Notes under the pieces: generated by a model
What the model was told of the DNA's origin: nothing
What the model saw: only the letters and a program-made list of their open reading frames with translations
Databases searched by the model: none
Source of the DNA: Trema orientale
Lineage: Eukaryota; Streptophyta; Magnoliopsida; Rosales; Cannabaceae
Length of the DNA: 64,000 nt
Assembly (NCBI GenBank): GCA_002914845.1
Contig: JXTC01000184.1
Span: forward strand, 452,322-516,321
Direction of reading: 5' to 3'
Part shown: piece after piece, positions 36,691-48,302 of the stretch
Layout: each line of letters opens with the position of its first letter
Numbering within the stretch: position 1 is the stretch's first letter
Position numbers and translations under genes: made by a program

Positions 36691-37272
36691 CACGAAATTT
36701 CTTCTCAGCACCCTAAACATGTGAGAGCACCACAGCATGTATTTTGGAGGCTGGCGGCGAGATTCGTCCGGTCGTGGGGTGAGGTCGCGGGCTAGCAGGC
36801 AAGCTACGGCTTGAAGGAGACGGTGGACATTTCTGGGTAAGTGTACAGTGATCCACTCTCTACCCCTTTTTTTTTTTTTTTTCGAAGATGGAAAGATTTT
36901 TATGAACTTATTGCAATGACAATTGTCGTAGCAATATGGGAAATTTCCTGTAGTGATATATATAACTATAGTTACTTTAAATGGTACCTAACTGTAATTA
37001 CAGTTTGATTATTTAAAGCGTTAGCCTTTCATTATTTTTCGAAATGGAATTTTAGGTCCAACAAGCTATATGGATAGGCGTTTTGCAAATATATAGTTTG
37101 TTCATGAGGCTTGAGAATTCGCGAAGAATCAATGTAAGTCGTCGAGTAACATTTTACCACTAAACAGTGGAACCATATATGAATGCGTTGATATAGTCGT
37201 GAGGTTTAAACAAATACATCAAATAATATAACTCGTAGTTGCCAAGTAACATTTAATAAACTGTTCCCAACC

Positions 37273-40200
37273 TTAATGAGAATTCCCCTGGGAACGTACT
37301 TGCTCTTTAACAAACCGACCCCAGTACCAATGCCGCTCCCAGACAGCAAACATGGAGTCCAAAGGGATCCCTTTGGTCTCCGGCAAGAAAAGCGCGACGA
37401 AAACAGTCATGGAGGCGATCCAACCAGCGTAGAATAGGAAGGTGCCATACTTGAAGTGGCAGAGCATTGTCAAGAAGGTTTGGGACAACACGAAGGTGGT
37501 CCCGAAGTTGACAGCCACGCTGATGCTTTGGCCGGTGGTTCGAATTTTCATGGGAAAGATTTCGCTAGGGATGAGCCAGCTTAAAGGACCCCATGACCAT
37601 CCGAAACCAGCAGCGTAGATGCACATTAGCACTAGTACTAAAATGGCGTACCCCTTGGTAATGTGCTTGGTCCCAGAAACCCCAGTCGTCGCTGCTAGCA
37701 CGCCAGCCACCGCAACCTATTTTAGCAGGTTCACAAAACTAATTCAATCACACATATTGTTCTATAGTAAGGTGACCATGGTTAACATGATTGAGTAAGG
37801 ACATATTTTTGCTCGCTTATCATGATCATTACTTGTCACTAACTAGCGATATTAGTAAGCACGAATTGCCCAGGATTAACTAATTCTGAAATATAATTTA
37901 TAATTGACGTATGTATATTCTAGAACTCATATAACTCCATCACTAATTGATGCATTACTATATATGGAGCAATATTATAAAACTATATATCATACGGAAA
38001 AATATAGTCCTAATTATGTCCTGCTATGTATCTTTCTAAGTATGGCACAGTTGCTTACATATTTTACTGTCACCACCAAACTAATACTTAGCATACAAAT
38101 TAATTTTCTTAAGCTAACTAGTCAGGAAAATTGTAAATCTAACCACAGATAATCCTTTTTTTTTTTTTTTTTTCCGGAAGAAGACAGATAATCCAATATT
38201 AGTTTCATATAGCAACGTGAAATTTAGTTAGAAGTATCTTAACTTTTTTCATGTACCGATTATGTTGTATGACTACACATGTATTGAAATCAATACCAGT
38301 GACTGAGGTATAGAAAATTAATTATTTAGATACGCATACCTGACAGACAAACATTTGGATGCCTCCAAGAATGAACAAAAACCTCCGACCATACCGATCA
38401 ACCACAAACGTTGACACGAGGATTGAGCCAAGATTGACCAGACCAAGTATGATGGCTGCGATCAAAGCCGAGTCGTTTCCGAATCCAACGGACTGAAAGA
38501 GGACAGGTGCGTAAAACGCAATGATGTTGATCCCAGTCACTTGCTGAAAGAAGGGTATCCCAATCGCCATCACCAGGTGAGGGCGGTACTGCCTCTCGAA
38601 TATCGTCAGGAACGGCTCTCGGTTGGCGGCTTTCGCCACCTCGCTGCACTTGACGAGCTCCGCCAGCTCAGCCTCCACGTCAGCATGTTTACCTCGGGCT
38701 TTGAGCAGCGACTGCTTGGCTTGAGCTAGCTTCCCGCGCTCGACCAAGCTGCTCGGCGTGTCAGAGATCATGAGGGCGCCGGCTGTCATTATTACCGCCG
38801 GAGCCATGGCGAGGCCGAGCGAGAGACGCCAGCCCCAGCTGTGACTGGCTGTCCCGTAGTTTATACAGTTGGCTGCCACCACGCCGATTCCGATGAAAAA
38901 TTGAAAGCCTGTGTTGAACGCTCCACGCCATTTCGGGGGGGCCACTTCCGAGAGGTAGACTGGAGTCGCCTATAGATTGACATATTAATAACTAATGTTG
39001 AAAAAAAGAATGAAGTGACGGAGATGTCATGATAAAATGACATGATGAAGCAATGCTATCGGCACAACACTGTAATAATGTATCAGTCTATATAAAAGGT
39101 GATTCTAATTGATAAAATTGGGTCCATAATATAGTGACCGATCCGGTATTTTAATCTCGTTAGTCAGAATTATGATAAAAAAGTTAAATTTTTTTAGTTT
39201 GGAATTTGTTTATAGGAGTATTCAAAAAATTAATTTCCACTTGCTTGATTTTTCAGAATACTAAATTAATTTTTTTCTTTCATATTAATTTTCGCGAGAA
39301 AGAATAATATCTCTATAACTTCTCACGAATATATATCTATACATAAAAAATTCAATAATTTTATAAAAATTAAAGAAATCTAGGTTTTGTCTTGATAAAA
39401 GTAGATAAAATACAATTGTTAGATCAAAACTAATTTCTAAAAAAGATTAATGAAAATATAAGTATTTATAAAAAAATTAAATGTGTAAATGGGAAATGAA
39501 TCTAAATAATAGATGGGGCATAATAGAGACAAAACTAATAAATATATAGGAAAACAATTTGAGTGGGGGCGAAATGTGGGTATATTAGAGAAAACAAAAG
39601 AAATTATGAGTTAAACTAAAAATTTAAAAACTTGAGCAGGGCACCTGCTCCATTGGACCTTATCTAGGTCCGTCACTAGTCCCACATGACTCCACCTAAA
39701 GTGTAACTATAATTAAACAGTAATAAGTATATACGTCATGTAGTATTGAGCATGATACGATATCCCATAACATTACGTACAAATTCAATAAAGACATGCT
39801 ATGTTATGAACCAATGATTTTTTATGAGGTAATGCTTATCATAAGTGGATCGATTCATATTGACAAAGTAGGTTGGCTCAAGTAGTAAGAGTGCTCACTA
39901 CTTGGGATCTCGGTCCTAGGTTCGAGTCAAATCAGGAGTAAGCGTAAAAACTTATTATCTCTAATGGAGTAGGGTGGGAATTAGGTAATAATAGGTATTT
40001 TTCTTTAATTTGTAATAAGTGAAACTCATTAGTTAAGCCCACTTAAAAAAAAAAAAAAAAGGTGGATCGATTCATAATGCTAATTTTAGCACCCACAAAT
40101 TATACGGTATACGGAATATACACTCCTAGTCCTTGATCATAAGACAATATATATATGATTTACAAACTAATTGTAAGCCACACTATAATGGTCTCATGTG

Positions 40201-43200
40201 TCTTAATTCGGAGAATGTGCGTAAGATATGTTAGTTCGAGCAAATTAATAATTAAGACTTACTTGGTTAGTGAAACCAACGCCAAATCCGAGCAAAATAC
40301 GACCCAGTATGAGCATAGCAATATTTGCAGCACCACCATTAATGGCGGCTCCAGCAAGGAAGGTGCAACCACCCAACACCATGGTATTCCGGCGGCCCAA
40401 CGCTGCGGTGAGACGGCTGGCAACCAAGGATGCAGCTAAGCCAGCTATGTAGAGTGAAGACGTGAATGCTGTTAAGGCCTGGCTATCGTACACGCAGTAT
40501 ATGTTTGTTTTGGCTTCCGCTGCCTTCCTTAGTATAGATGGGAAGAATTTCTTCAGAAATGGTACCATGGTTGTCACACCCCCTGAAAACATGTTACAAA
40601 CGTACGCTTAAACATGTATATTTGTTACGTACGCATGCAATTAAAGGAAAGTTTTGCCAACTAACGAGTGAGCTTAAACAAAAGTTATTAATGTGTTTAA
40701 TTGTGTCGTTATGGTTAAGAATGTCCCACAAATTAATAACACACTACTTTGAATTCAATCGGACTCTTCATTCATTTTGTTTCTGATGAAATAAAACTTT
40801 ATGAAAGGCAAACCACCCTATTTTATGTTGATTCACGCTGTTCTTATTCCTAGTGGGAGGACACTTAATTAGTTAGTAAACGCTGCATCTATTGAGAAAC
40901 TTCACAGCAAATTAAGGGGCAACCAAAGCCATTAAACACTAGGAAGGAGAAGCTGGCTTAATGCCCACTGCGTTTTGACCTCTTTTTAGACCATTTTGAT
41001 CTGTTTTTATAAATTTTGGTAAAAAAGAAAAGAGATCAAAATTTTGTTACTAGTCTGAAAAAAAAATCAATGTAGTGAAGAGTTCTAAAAGGTGCATTTT
41101 AATCAAAATTACTGCTAATCAGGTCCATTTCCCATTGCGATTCATAGACAAGAGTACTGGACACCAAAAAAAAAATTGACCCAGTTCAGGAAGCCCAAAA
41201 TTTGAGCCCAAAGTTTGGATTTGATTTTGTGGCTGGAGCCAAGGCTTTGCATTTCTAATGAATCAACAATCCTTCCTTTCTTTTACGCTCTTATATCTTA
41301 TGTCTCATTATTTGATATATAGTCTCTAATATACATTTTAATACATAACAAATTATTATTTGAGTTCATATATTAAAAAGTGAGACATAGGAGTGTAAAA
41401 GAAAGTATTATTAGCACTTCTTCGGCTAGAGATTAGTTAGGTTTGTTAAATTAGTTATAAGTTGTTATGTTAAGTGAGTCGTGTGTCATTATTTTAACGA
41501 TTGATGTAATTAGTTGCAGTTAATAGTTCGTCATAGCTTAACAGTATTTTCTAACTATATTAAAAATTTACCTGAATTTGAAATTGACAAAGGGAATTAG
41601 TAAAAATATCACGCACCATTGCGTGGCACGTAAGTTTTTTTTACAAACTGACCAATTCCACGTGCACCTTCCATCTAATTGAAGTATCAATAATTAAGCT
41701 AAATAGCGTTTACATATGTAGCTAAAGACATTGCTTATTCTGGAGAGATAGTATATGGTGTCAAGTGATTATAATGGTTTTTGGTGTCGTTTGATTAACA
41801 CTATCTTTGGGTTAACCCATCATTTATTTATTTATTTATTTTAAAGGGGATGGCTACGGTAGGGGCGTCCCTACGTAGGGTCATGCCTTAATTATCGTTG
41901 GATGGGAATCTGTGGGGAATAACTGGAATCTGTGGAGAATCTATTTATATACAGATTTCCATCCAACAGTGAATAGACAGGACCCTACGTAGGGGCGCCT
42001 CTACTGTAGATCCACTCTATTTTAAAAAATAGCATAGTTTATGGCTACCTAGTCCTTTGGGAAAATGGAATAAACAATAATTAAAAAAATAATAATTTAT
42101 CAGTCCGGGATTCGAGGGTCCCTATTGGAGATGTTGAATGTTAAGTTTGTGCATTCAGAAAGGTCAAAACGACCCAACATTCAATGGAGCTGTAAGTAAT
42201 GATTTGTCATTTTATACGTACGTATTTGTCTTTTCCTCGTACGACAATCAAAACGAATTTTACAGCGGGTAGTATCGTAGAAAAGGCCCCTCACAACCAG
42301 ACTTCCACAATAGGGAAACCTAGTAGGGTAAGGAACTCAATTCTCCTACGAAAAAATTTTGAACTGTGACTATCGACAAAGACTGCATTTTGATCTGGCC
42401 GTATTGTATAGCGCCACGCACGCTCGACTTTTCAACTTTTTGATTTAATTAACAAAGTTGCTAACTCGGCCCATTCAAAAGTCAAGAGGAGCAAAATAAA
42501 TATCATCACTCTTATTAATTAAATTAAATTAATGCTTGTGAGTGCTACAAATAGTGTTGTTTCAATAGGTCCCTCTTTTTTATATATTTTAATTGCTCTC
42601 TTCATCAAGTACTCTTTAGTTTGTAACTTTTTTTAACTTCAACTTTTTTTTGGGGGGGCGTTAAAGATAACGGATCTATCACACGGGTCCAATCATCATA
42701 AATATAAAGTACTCATTTGAATTTAATGTCCTTTCGTTTGTTTTTTCGTAGAAATGAAGAGGTAAAGTATGGGGCTGGTAGAGTTGGTGTTTCAACAAAT
42801 CATTGACTAGAGTTAGAACTATTTTGTTGTGTAGCGTATGGTGGACCAGGGTTTTTGTTTTTGGTTATAAACCTTTTCTCCAAAAGAAAGTCTCTCCATT
42901 AAAGCTATATTTGGTAAGAGGGAAAAGTGAGAGGAAGGAAAGAGTTAGCGGGAAAAATGAAGGAAAAATAAAAAATGAGATTATTTAGTAAGAAGGAAAA
43001 AGTTAGAAAAAGTAAAAGAGAAAAAAGAGGGGGAGAGAAAAATAATATGTGGCCCTATAGAAATTCTCCTATCCAAATTGGAAGAAAAGAAGGAAAGAAA
43101 AAAAAATTAGTAAATAAAAAATTAAATTTATTAAATTATTCTTTCATATTAATTTTTTAAAATAATAATATAAAACATAAAATAGTCATTTTAAAATATA

Positions 43201-43692
43201 CTAATTTTCTTTCATTCCTACAAACAAAACAATTACGAGGGAAATATATTTTTCTTTCTTTTCTACACATTTTCTTTCTCTCTTATTTTTCTTTCCTCTT
43301 ATTTTCTTTCCTCTCTACCAAAAATGGCCTAAATTCTTTTTTAATAAAATGTATATTAAATGCTCCTTTTCCATGGAAGCTCTATACACGAGTTGTAAAA
43401 TTTTATTTATTAATTTTTGTTATGCTAATAGTTCTTCAATTATTTAATATTTCTAGCAACTAATTATTGGACATATACAAAGTTTCAGTACTTCAAAAAA
43501 AAAAAAAGACATTAACTCTTCTGATTTAGGAAAATAGAGCCAGAAAGAAAATGGATTACCTGAAATTCCGATGTCATAGCCAAAAATGAGGCCACTGGAC
43601 GCAGCGACGATGCACGTAATCACCACTGACGCCGTTATCTTGCTGTTTAAGCCGATGACGGGTCCGTCAACGGCGAAAGCTCCTCCCGCCAT
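37273..43692 (-). CDS. STP5-like: Monosaccharide/H+ symporter, sugar transport protein 5-like
   Basis: Four exons on the minus strand, 43692-43560, 40582-40263, 38969-38340 and 37716-37273, join in phase to 508 residues, the normal length of plant STP carriers (12 membrane helices, major facilitator superfamily). Landmarks match what is known from STP10. D40 in FGYDIG (helix 1 proton site) pairs with R139 in LGRILLG. C74 in the extracellular lid pairs with C447 in TMLCHF. Also present are GRR at 107-109, [16 protein letters not shown] and LPETKG. The ISDTPSSL linker and the N-terminus [35 protein letters not shown] agree best with my recollection of Arabidopsis STP5. The expected role is plasma-membrane uptake of hexoses from the apoplast. 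AtSTP5 itself is poorly characterised, so substrate choice is open. Intron 1 is nearly 3 kb and intron 2 1.3 kb, and both carry transposons. Confidence 0.92.
39860..40061 (+). mobile_element. tRNA-derived SINE with 15-bp target duplication
   Basis: The 15-bp sequence GTGGATCGATTCATA is repeated exactly at 39845-39859 and 40062-40076. Between the copies lies a 202-bp unit with a pol III A box (TGGCTCAAGTAGTAAG from 39874) and B box (GGTTCGAGTC at 39919-39928), then a unique body ending in an A-run (40045-40060). This is the structure of a SINE inserted by LINE machinery. It sits in intron 2 of the STP gene, opposite to the gene's direction. A decayed relative lies near 9800. Confidence 0.88.
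41846..42017. mobile_element. 172-bp Mutator-type MITE (copy 2), in STP intron 1
   Basis: The ends GGGGATGGCTACGGTAGGGG and, reverse-complemented, GAGTGGATCTACAGTAGAGG pair, followed by GTCCCTACGTAGGGTC and a central hairpin with two GAATCTGTGG copies. The 9-bp direct repeat TATTTTAAA is exact on both sides (41837-41845 and 42018-42026), supporting a Mutator-type insertion. It shares ends and internal blocks with 3971-4122. Confidence 0.85.
42903..43329. mobile_element. Tourist-like MITE in STP intron 1 (427 bp)
   Basis: The ends AGCTATATTTGGTAAGAGG and, reverse-complemented, GGCCATTTTTGGTAGAGAGG are inverted repeats, each bordered by TAA (42900-42902 and 43330-43332). They lead into purine-rich GGAAAAG repeats on the left and pyrimidine-rich repeats on the right. 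TSD length and tip fit PIF/Harbinger. A similar tip (TAAGGCTATGTTTGGTAGAAAGG) appears at 6527 without a partner. The open frames here are simple-sequence artefacts. Confidence 0.65.
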
Positions 43693-44900
43693 TTTCTGCC
43701 TTCTCGGTCTATTTTTTCTTTGGGGCCAAACTGAATCCCCACTTAGTTCAACTCCAGAAAAGCTATAGCTTTTATGTTCAAATTCGCCTAGTACTGTCTC
43801 TGTCTTTATGTTAACAGTGTGTACCCGACCCTCTTTTAAATGTTAAGGGATCAACATATACATTTAAATGCAAAATAAATAAATAAATAAATCAAGTTGG
43901 GCCTCGACAGTTTACCCAACTACTCGACTAATTTAAACTCAACGAGAAAATAAAGTAATATAAAATACAAAATATCACATGGAGTACTATTCTCCATCTA
44001 CCAATATGGTTATACAACCACTCCGACCCTAGCTTAGCTTGTATAGTTTATATTTTTATAATTTTATTATTTTCCCCATAAAACCATATATATATATATA
44101 GTTAATTACCAAGCAACTTTTCCTTTTTCCAATCTTTTTAGTTTTCTCAAGGTGAGCTGTGACACACAAGCTAATAACTCATGACTAAGTAGAAACTCTG
44201 AATCCAATATTGAAAAAAAGAGTACAAATTATGAAAAAACCAATTTAGTTTTCATTTAAACCTGCTGATCTACGATACATAGTTTTACCCACCAAAAAAA
44301 GGTAAATTAAAAAGAAGTATGAACTAGGATGCATACATCATTATTTGTTGTATATTATATAGTAGATGCAGTCGTACTATAGATCCGACACACTATAAAG
44401 TACAGGAGCAAATAAGCTCTAAATCAGTATACGATAGCTCTGATAATATTAAAAGAGCTCTTTTCATGATTGATGTCAAAATTACCTCAAATACTTGGTT
44501 AAAAAAAAAAAAAAATTTCATATTTATTATTTAGGCTTTTAGGAATTTGGAAGTCCATTAGTCCAAGTGTGCAACTATATGTCCAGATAACGGTCAGTCA
44601 AAGGAAGACTGGTTGTTGGGGCATGAGGTGAACGCCCACCTGTCATTCCCATTTTGTGGATTCCAAATGGGATGTAACGTTTAATGGTACAGCCACTTTT
44701 AATGTTACATGGTGCGTGCGAAAGCTTTGAATATTCGAGTGGCTGTGTGTGCTAAGTGTTGAAAGAATTACTTTAGCCTAGATACTGAAAAATAAAAGAA
44801 AAATAAGATGAAAAAAAAGAATCTGAAATCTTTTAAAAGGAGTGGATGCTAAAAGGGAGAGTTAATTGCAAAAAAAAGATACTTCAAGTATGTATTCTTT
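43693..44900. other. Upstream region of the STP gene, no gene seen
   Basis: This is the 5' flank of the minus-strand STP gene followed by AT-rich intergenic DNA. No promoter element could be fixed with confidence. Confidence 0.4.
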
Positions 44901-44916
44901 GTAAATTCGACCTTGT

Positions 44917-45905
44917 GTTTTTTTTTTTTTTTTTTTTTTTGATAAAAGAGAAAATTCTTTATTTAATACGAGTCATTTGCTACAAGGAGAATAATAGGAC
45001 TAGGAATTTCCTTATTCCAGCATACAGTGGACGAAATAGTACACATATTTAGTGAGTGCATGGGCAACCTCATTTCCTAATCTAGGAACCAAAATTACAC
45101 GTACCACCCCCGCAAATTCTCATCAGAAATCTAATGTCACTGGCTAGGAGATCATTCGATGATAAACCACTAGTGGAGCTCACCATCGTGTCTGCGTCAA
45201 CTGAATCATTCTCTACGGAGTTCAAATAAACCCCTATCTCAGTAGCAAATAACAGTCCTTCTCGAATGGCACAGAGCTCAGCTGTTAGAGGATTAAATCT
45301 ACCCATTATCTTACTAGATTTCGCCCCGATTACATCACCTCTATCATTTCTGATGACCATCCCTGCACCCATAAACCCCAGCTCATTAAACAAAGCGGCA
45401 TCCACATTTAGCTTCAATGTTCACACGACTGGCTTGCACCATTTAGATGGGGTAGCTGTTCTTGAGTTATGAGTATCATCAATGTAACCTTTGGCTTTCT
45501 GAAATTCGAAAAGGAAGCTACCGGCATCAGATAGAAGAGCTGCAGGAGTTCTTCAGGGGTTAGCATGAACAAAGTTATTCCTCTCTTTTCAGATGGACCA
45601 AAGAACCATGCAAAAATTCTCTGTCTCACTCTTCTTCAAAGTTGAAAAAAGATACATGAGTTTATTCTTTATTGAAAGATTTCTCCTTGACTGTAAGAGA
45701 CTCCACCAAGGACTAAGATCCCAACAAGCTTCTGCTCGTTTGTAGTGAAATAAGGCATGCTTAGATTTCTCAACCTCCTCTTGGCAGCATTTACAAATGG
45801 TAGTGCAGGCCACACCTTAGTTGGTAAGGTTTCTTAAACAGGGGAGGATGTCATGGAAGCATCGCCAAACAAACAGTTCAATTTTATGGGGAATGTCGAA
45901 CTTGT
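44917..45905 (-). mobile_element. 5'-truncated LINE (zf-RVT plus RNase H part of ORF2, poly(A) tail)
   Basis: On the minus strand from 45899, DIPHKIELFVWRCF is followed by an in-frame stop, then CKCCQEEVEKSKHALFHYKR and AEACWDL, the zinc-finger-like zf-RVT region of plant LINE ORF2. In a shifted frame from 45417 comes MKLNVDAALFNELGFMGAG, then RNDRGDVIGAKS and LTAELCAIREGLLFA, an RNase H fold with the first Asp and the ExxA helix. A poly(A) tail shows as a T-run at 44918-44941 on the plus strand. Stops and frame breaks make it inactive. A second T-run followed by G's (45908-45940) abuts the 5' edge. Confidence 0.75.
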
Positions 45906-46063
45906 GTGTTTTTTTTTTTTTTTTTTTTTTGGGGGGGGGGGTTCTTTGCTGCTTTTTTTTTTTCTTCTTTTTTCTTTATCAAGCTTTAAGTGGTGTATCA
46001 TGGCTCTGGTTTACCTCGTACAGCCATGGTCACAAAGAAGAATGAGGAAAAAGAAAGAAAGAG

Positions 46064-46079
<16 letters not shown>

Positions 46080-46094
<15 letters not shown>

Positions 46095-46099
46095 GGGGA
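46080..46099. repeat. GA-rich simple repeat
   Basis: An AG-rich tract (core about 46055-46099) between the two LINE relics, of no known function. Confidence 0.6.
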
Positions 46100-46409
46100 G
46101 TTAGTCAATTAAGGTATGGGATTAGCTTATTATTATTTTTTAATTATGTTTTAGTTTTTTTGGTTTTAAATTTAATTTATTACTTTATTAGTTTGATTTC
46201 TTTTGAATTGGTTTAGAACTGTTTTAGGGATAATTTCTGTTTAGTTACAATGATATCATGTCCAAGAATTAGTTAACTTGTTAATGAGGGGCATTGTCGT
46301 CCTTTCATAATTTAAATTGGGAAAAATTTAAATAGAAAGTGCATATTTTAGAGTTTTTTTTTTTTTGCACTTAACTCTAAAAGGCAATTACCATTTTATT
46401 CTAAAGTCT

Positions 46410-46850
46410 ATACTAACCGATTAAACATACTTGATATTCCTTTCGACAGAGAGATTATTTCTTCCGTTCCATTGAGTTTGGTTTATAAGGAGGATTCCCT
46501 CTTTTGGCATTATGAGACTAAGAGGTGAATATACTGTAAAGAAAGGATATAAGTTGCTGATGGAACAAACTTTTTTCCTGTTCCACCTCATGCTCAAGCT
46601 CTCTTAGCAAATGGTGGAATCGGATTTCGAGTATTCATGTTCCTCCTAAGATTAGGGTGTTACATTTGGAAGGTGTTATATGGTGCTTTACCTTCTTGCA
46701 GTATCCTTATTGGAAGAAAATTGACGGTCAATCCGGGTTGTGCTCGTTGTGGAATTATGGAAGCTTTTATCTCATGCTTTATTCTCTTGTGCGTTCTCAA
46801 AAGTAGTTTGGAAGAAAAGTGGTTATTAGAAGTTTGGTTAATGATACTAA
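46410..46850 (+). pseudogene. LINE ORF2 relic (zf-RVT region), plus strand
   Basis: Plus-strand frames give KEDSLFWHYETK, then after a frame shift GEYTVKKGYKLLMEQ, then VPPKIRV, then LPSCSILIGRKLTVNPGCAR and CGIMEAFISCF. These are the ordered blocks 'D.L.WHY...GEYSVK.GY', 'W..I....VPPKIR' and 'C..CG..E...H' of the zf-RVT domain of plant LINEs. At least two frame shifts are needed to follow it. It cannot be part of the minus-strand copy at 44917-45905 because both contain the same PPKI..CxxC section. Confidence 0.65.
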
Positions 46851-46859
46851 TAGTCTAAA

Positions 46860-47330
46860 AGTACCCACGAGCAGAGGACGAGCAAAGCAATGTTCTGAAA
46901 ATCCCACACCTATTAGATGAACATGATAGATCTCGCATGCGGGATATGCTTAGGCCAGCGGATTTGACCCCCTTAGGACGAACATGTTCATAACTGTCAT
47001 GGCTATAAAGATTCCGAGAAGTAGAAGTGTTACTAGACCCAAAACAAGCAGTCATTAGATCCCGGGCATAACAATATCACAAATCTCCTTGCAAAAATCC
47101 GGATGAGCTGATTCAAAAACAGTATCGAAAACCCAGCTAACATCAAGTAAATAATCGTCAGGGTACTGTCAACCAACGATAGGCCCAAGTAATTGTCCAC
47201 CCAAAACTGCGACAAGTGTGTTCACCAATGATCCAAACAGACTCCTCCAGCAAGGTCAAGTAATGTCTCATGAGAGCAGGCCAAATGCAATTTGTTATGA
47301 CTTGCTAAATGAAGTATAAAATTGAAAATT
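46860..47330 (-). pseudogene. Probable further LINE ORF2 relic
   Basis: The minus strand shows SQFWVDNYLGLSLVDSTLTI, close to the 'I.FW.DNWLG..L' block that precedes zf-RVT in LINE ORF2. The rest does not read cleanly. It could be the upstream part of the 44917-45905 copy, split by the plus-strand piece, but the junctions were not resolved. Confidence 0.4.
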
Positions 47331-48302
47331 GAAACAAAACAGGTGAATTAATGATGAGCATAACCCGCATAGCTGTGTTGTAATATTTTCCGGAAATGGT
47401 ACATGCTAAATTGAGCTATTGTCCTATTGTTATGATTGAGTTTGTAAAGAAGAAGAAGAATCAAAAAGCGTTTATGAAAGCAGAGTCAGAAAGAATGCAA
47501 AAAAATAGAAGAGCAGTGTCATGGGAGAGAGTATCGATATGACAAGGTACTGGGGCCTATTTGTATATCTGGAAGCAATGGTAGAGAAATGCAATTCATG
47601 TCAATGAATCATATTCATTGATCAATAGGAAAATGTAATCTAAAATCCAATGCACGTTAAAAAGAATATCTGCAAAAAATGCTTCAAATAATGAAGTTTC
47701 ATTCCTTCACGTGCTGCTCCATGTATACAGAGACGCATGTGGATATGCTAATAAATTAGCTTCTCTTCGAGTTTTTGACAGAGAAAGGATTTGTAGTTTT
47801 TCGTTTCTCATTCTTTAATTCCTTTCTAAATAGCGACTGTAAGTTTTGCCCTTTTTACACATTTAGTGAGGTTAGAATATGAGTTCTTTAACGGAGTGAC
47901 CACTTAAAATTAAAGTTGATAAGACTACTGAATTGCTCATTTGCTCTTAAGATTTTGAGGTACCATTACAAGCTAACCAAATTGACCGACTAATTTCTGA
48001 TTTACATCATTTCCCCTGCCCCACTCTCTCTTTTCTTGATTTGCTTTAAAGCAGTGTACCAGTCTAAGGTCTACATTTGAGTTTAGGTTAATGATGCTAA
48101 TAGTCAAGAGCAAGAACCCAATACAGGTCTAAAACCATTCTACCTAATAAGATCTTAAAGGCTTTTAAAAAAGTACAGACTATAAAAGCAACCAAGACAC
48201 TAAATTATCATGCTGAGAAACCCTCGGAAACATTAAGATACTACAAATATTATTTCATTACGAATAAAACAACAACAATGGAGTAGCTACTAGTTGATAG
48301 TT
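47331..48302. other. Spacer and probable 3' UTR of the serine decarboxylase gene
   Basis: The bases just below 48303 should hold the 3' UTR of the minus-strand gene. A phrase near 46834 (GGTTAATGATACTAATAGTC) recurs near 48085 with one change, a sign of local duplication. No exon was seen. Confidence 0.4.

Noticed and set aside
36398..36738. Two overlapping minus-strand frames with repeated peptide as a repeat protein
   Set aside because: The repetition is the 95-bp DNA period (not a multiple of three, so frames shift between copies); no start context or homology.
39870..39930. A tRNA gene
   Set aside because: A and B boxes are present, but the sequence does not fold into an acceptor stem and is followed by a SINE body, A-tail and target duplication.
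45821..46104. Frames of 74 and 83 codons with poly-Phe/Gly stretches
   Set aside because: They are translations of the T/G-run and GA repeat between LINE relics.
44917..46850. Single LINE inverted by twin priming
   Set aside because: The plus- and minus-strand pieces both contain the same PPKI..CxxC section of ORF2, whereas twin priming yields non-overlapping parts of one copy.
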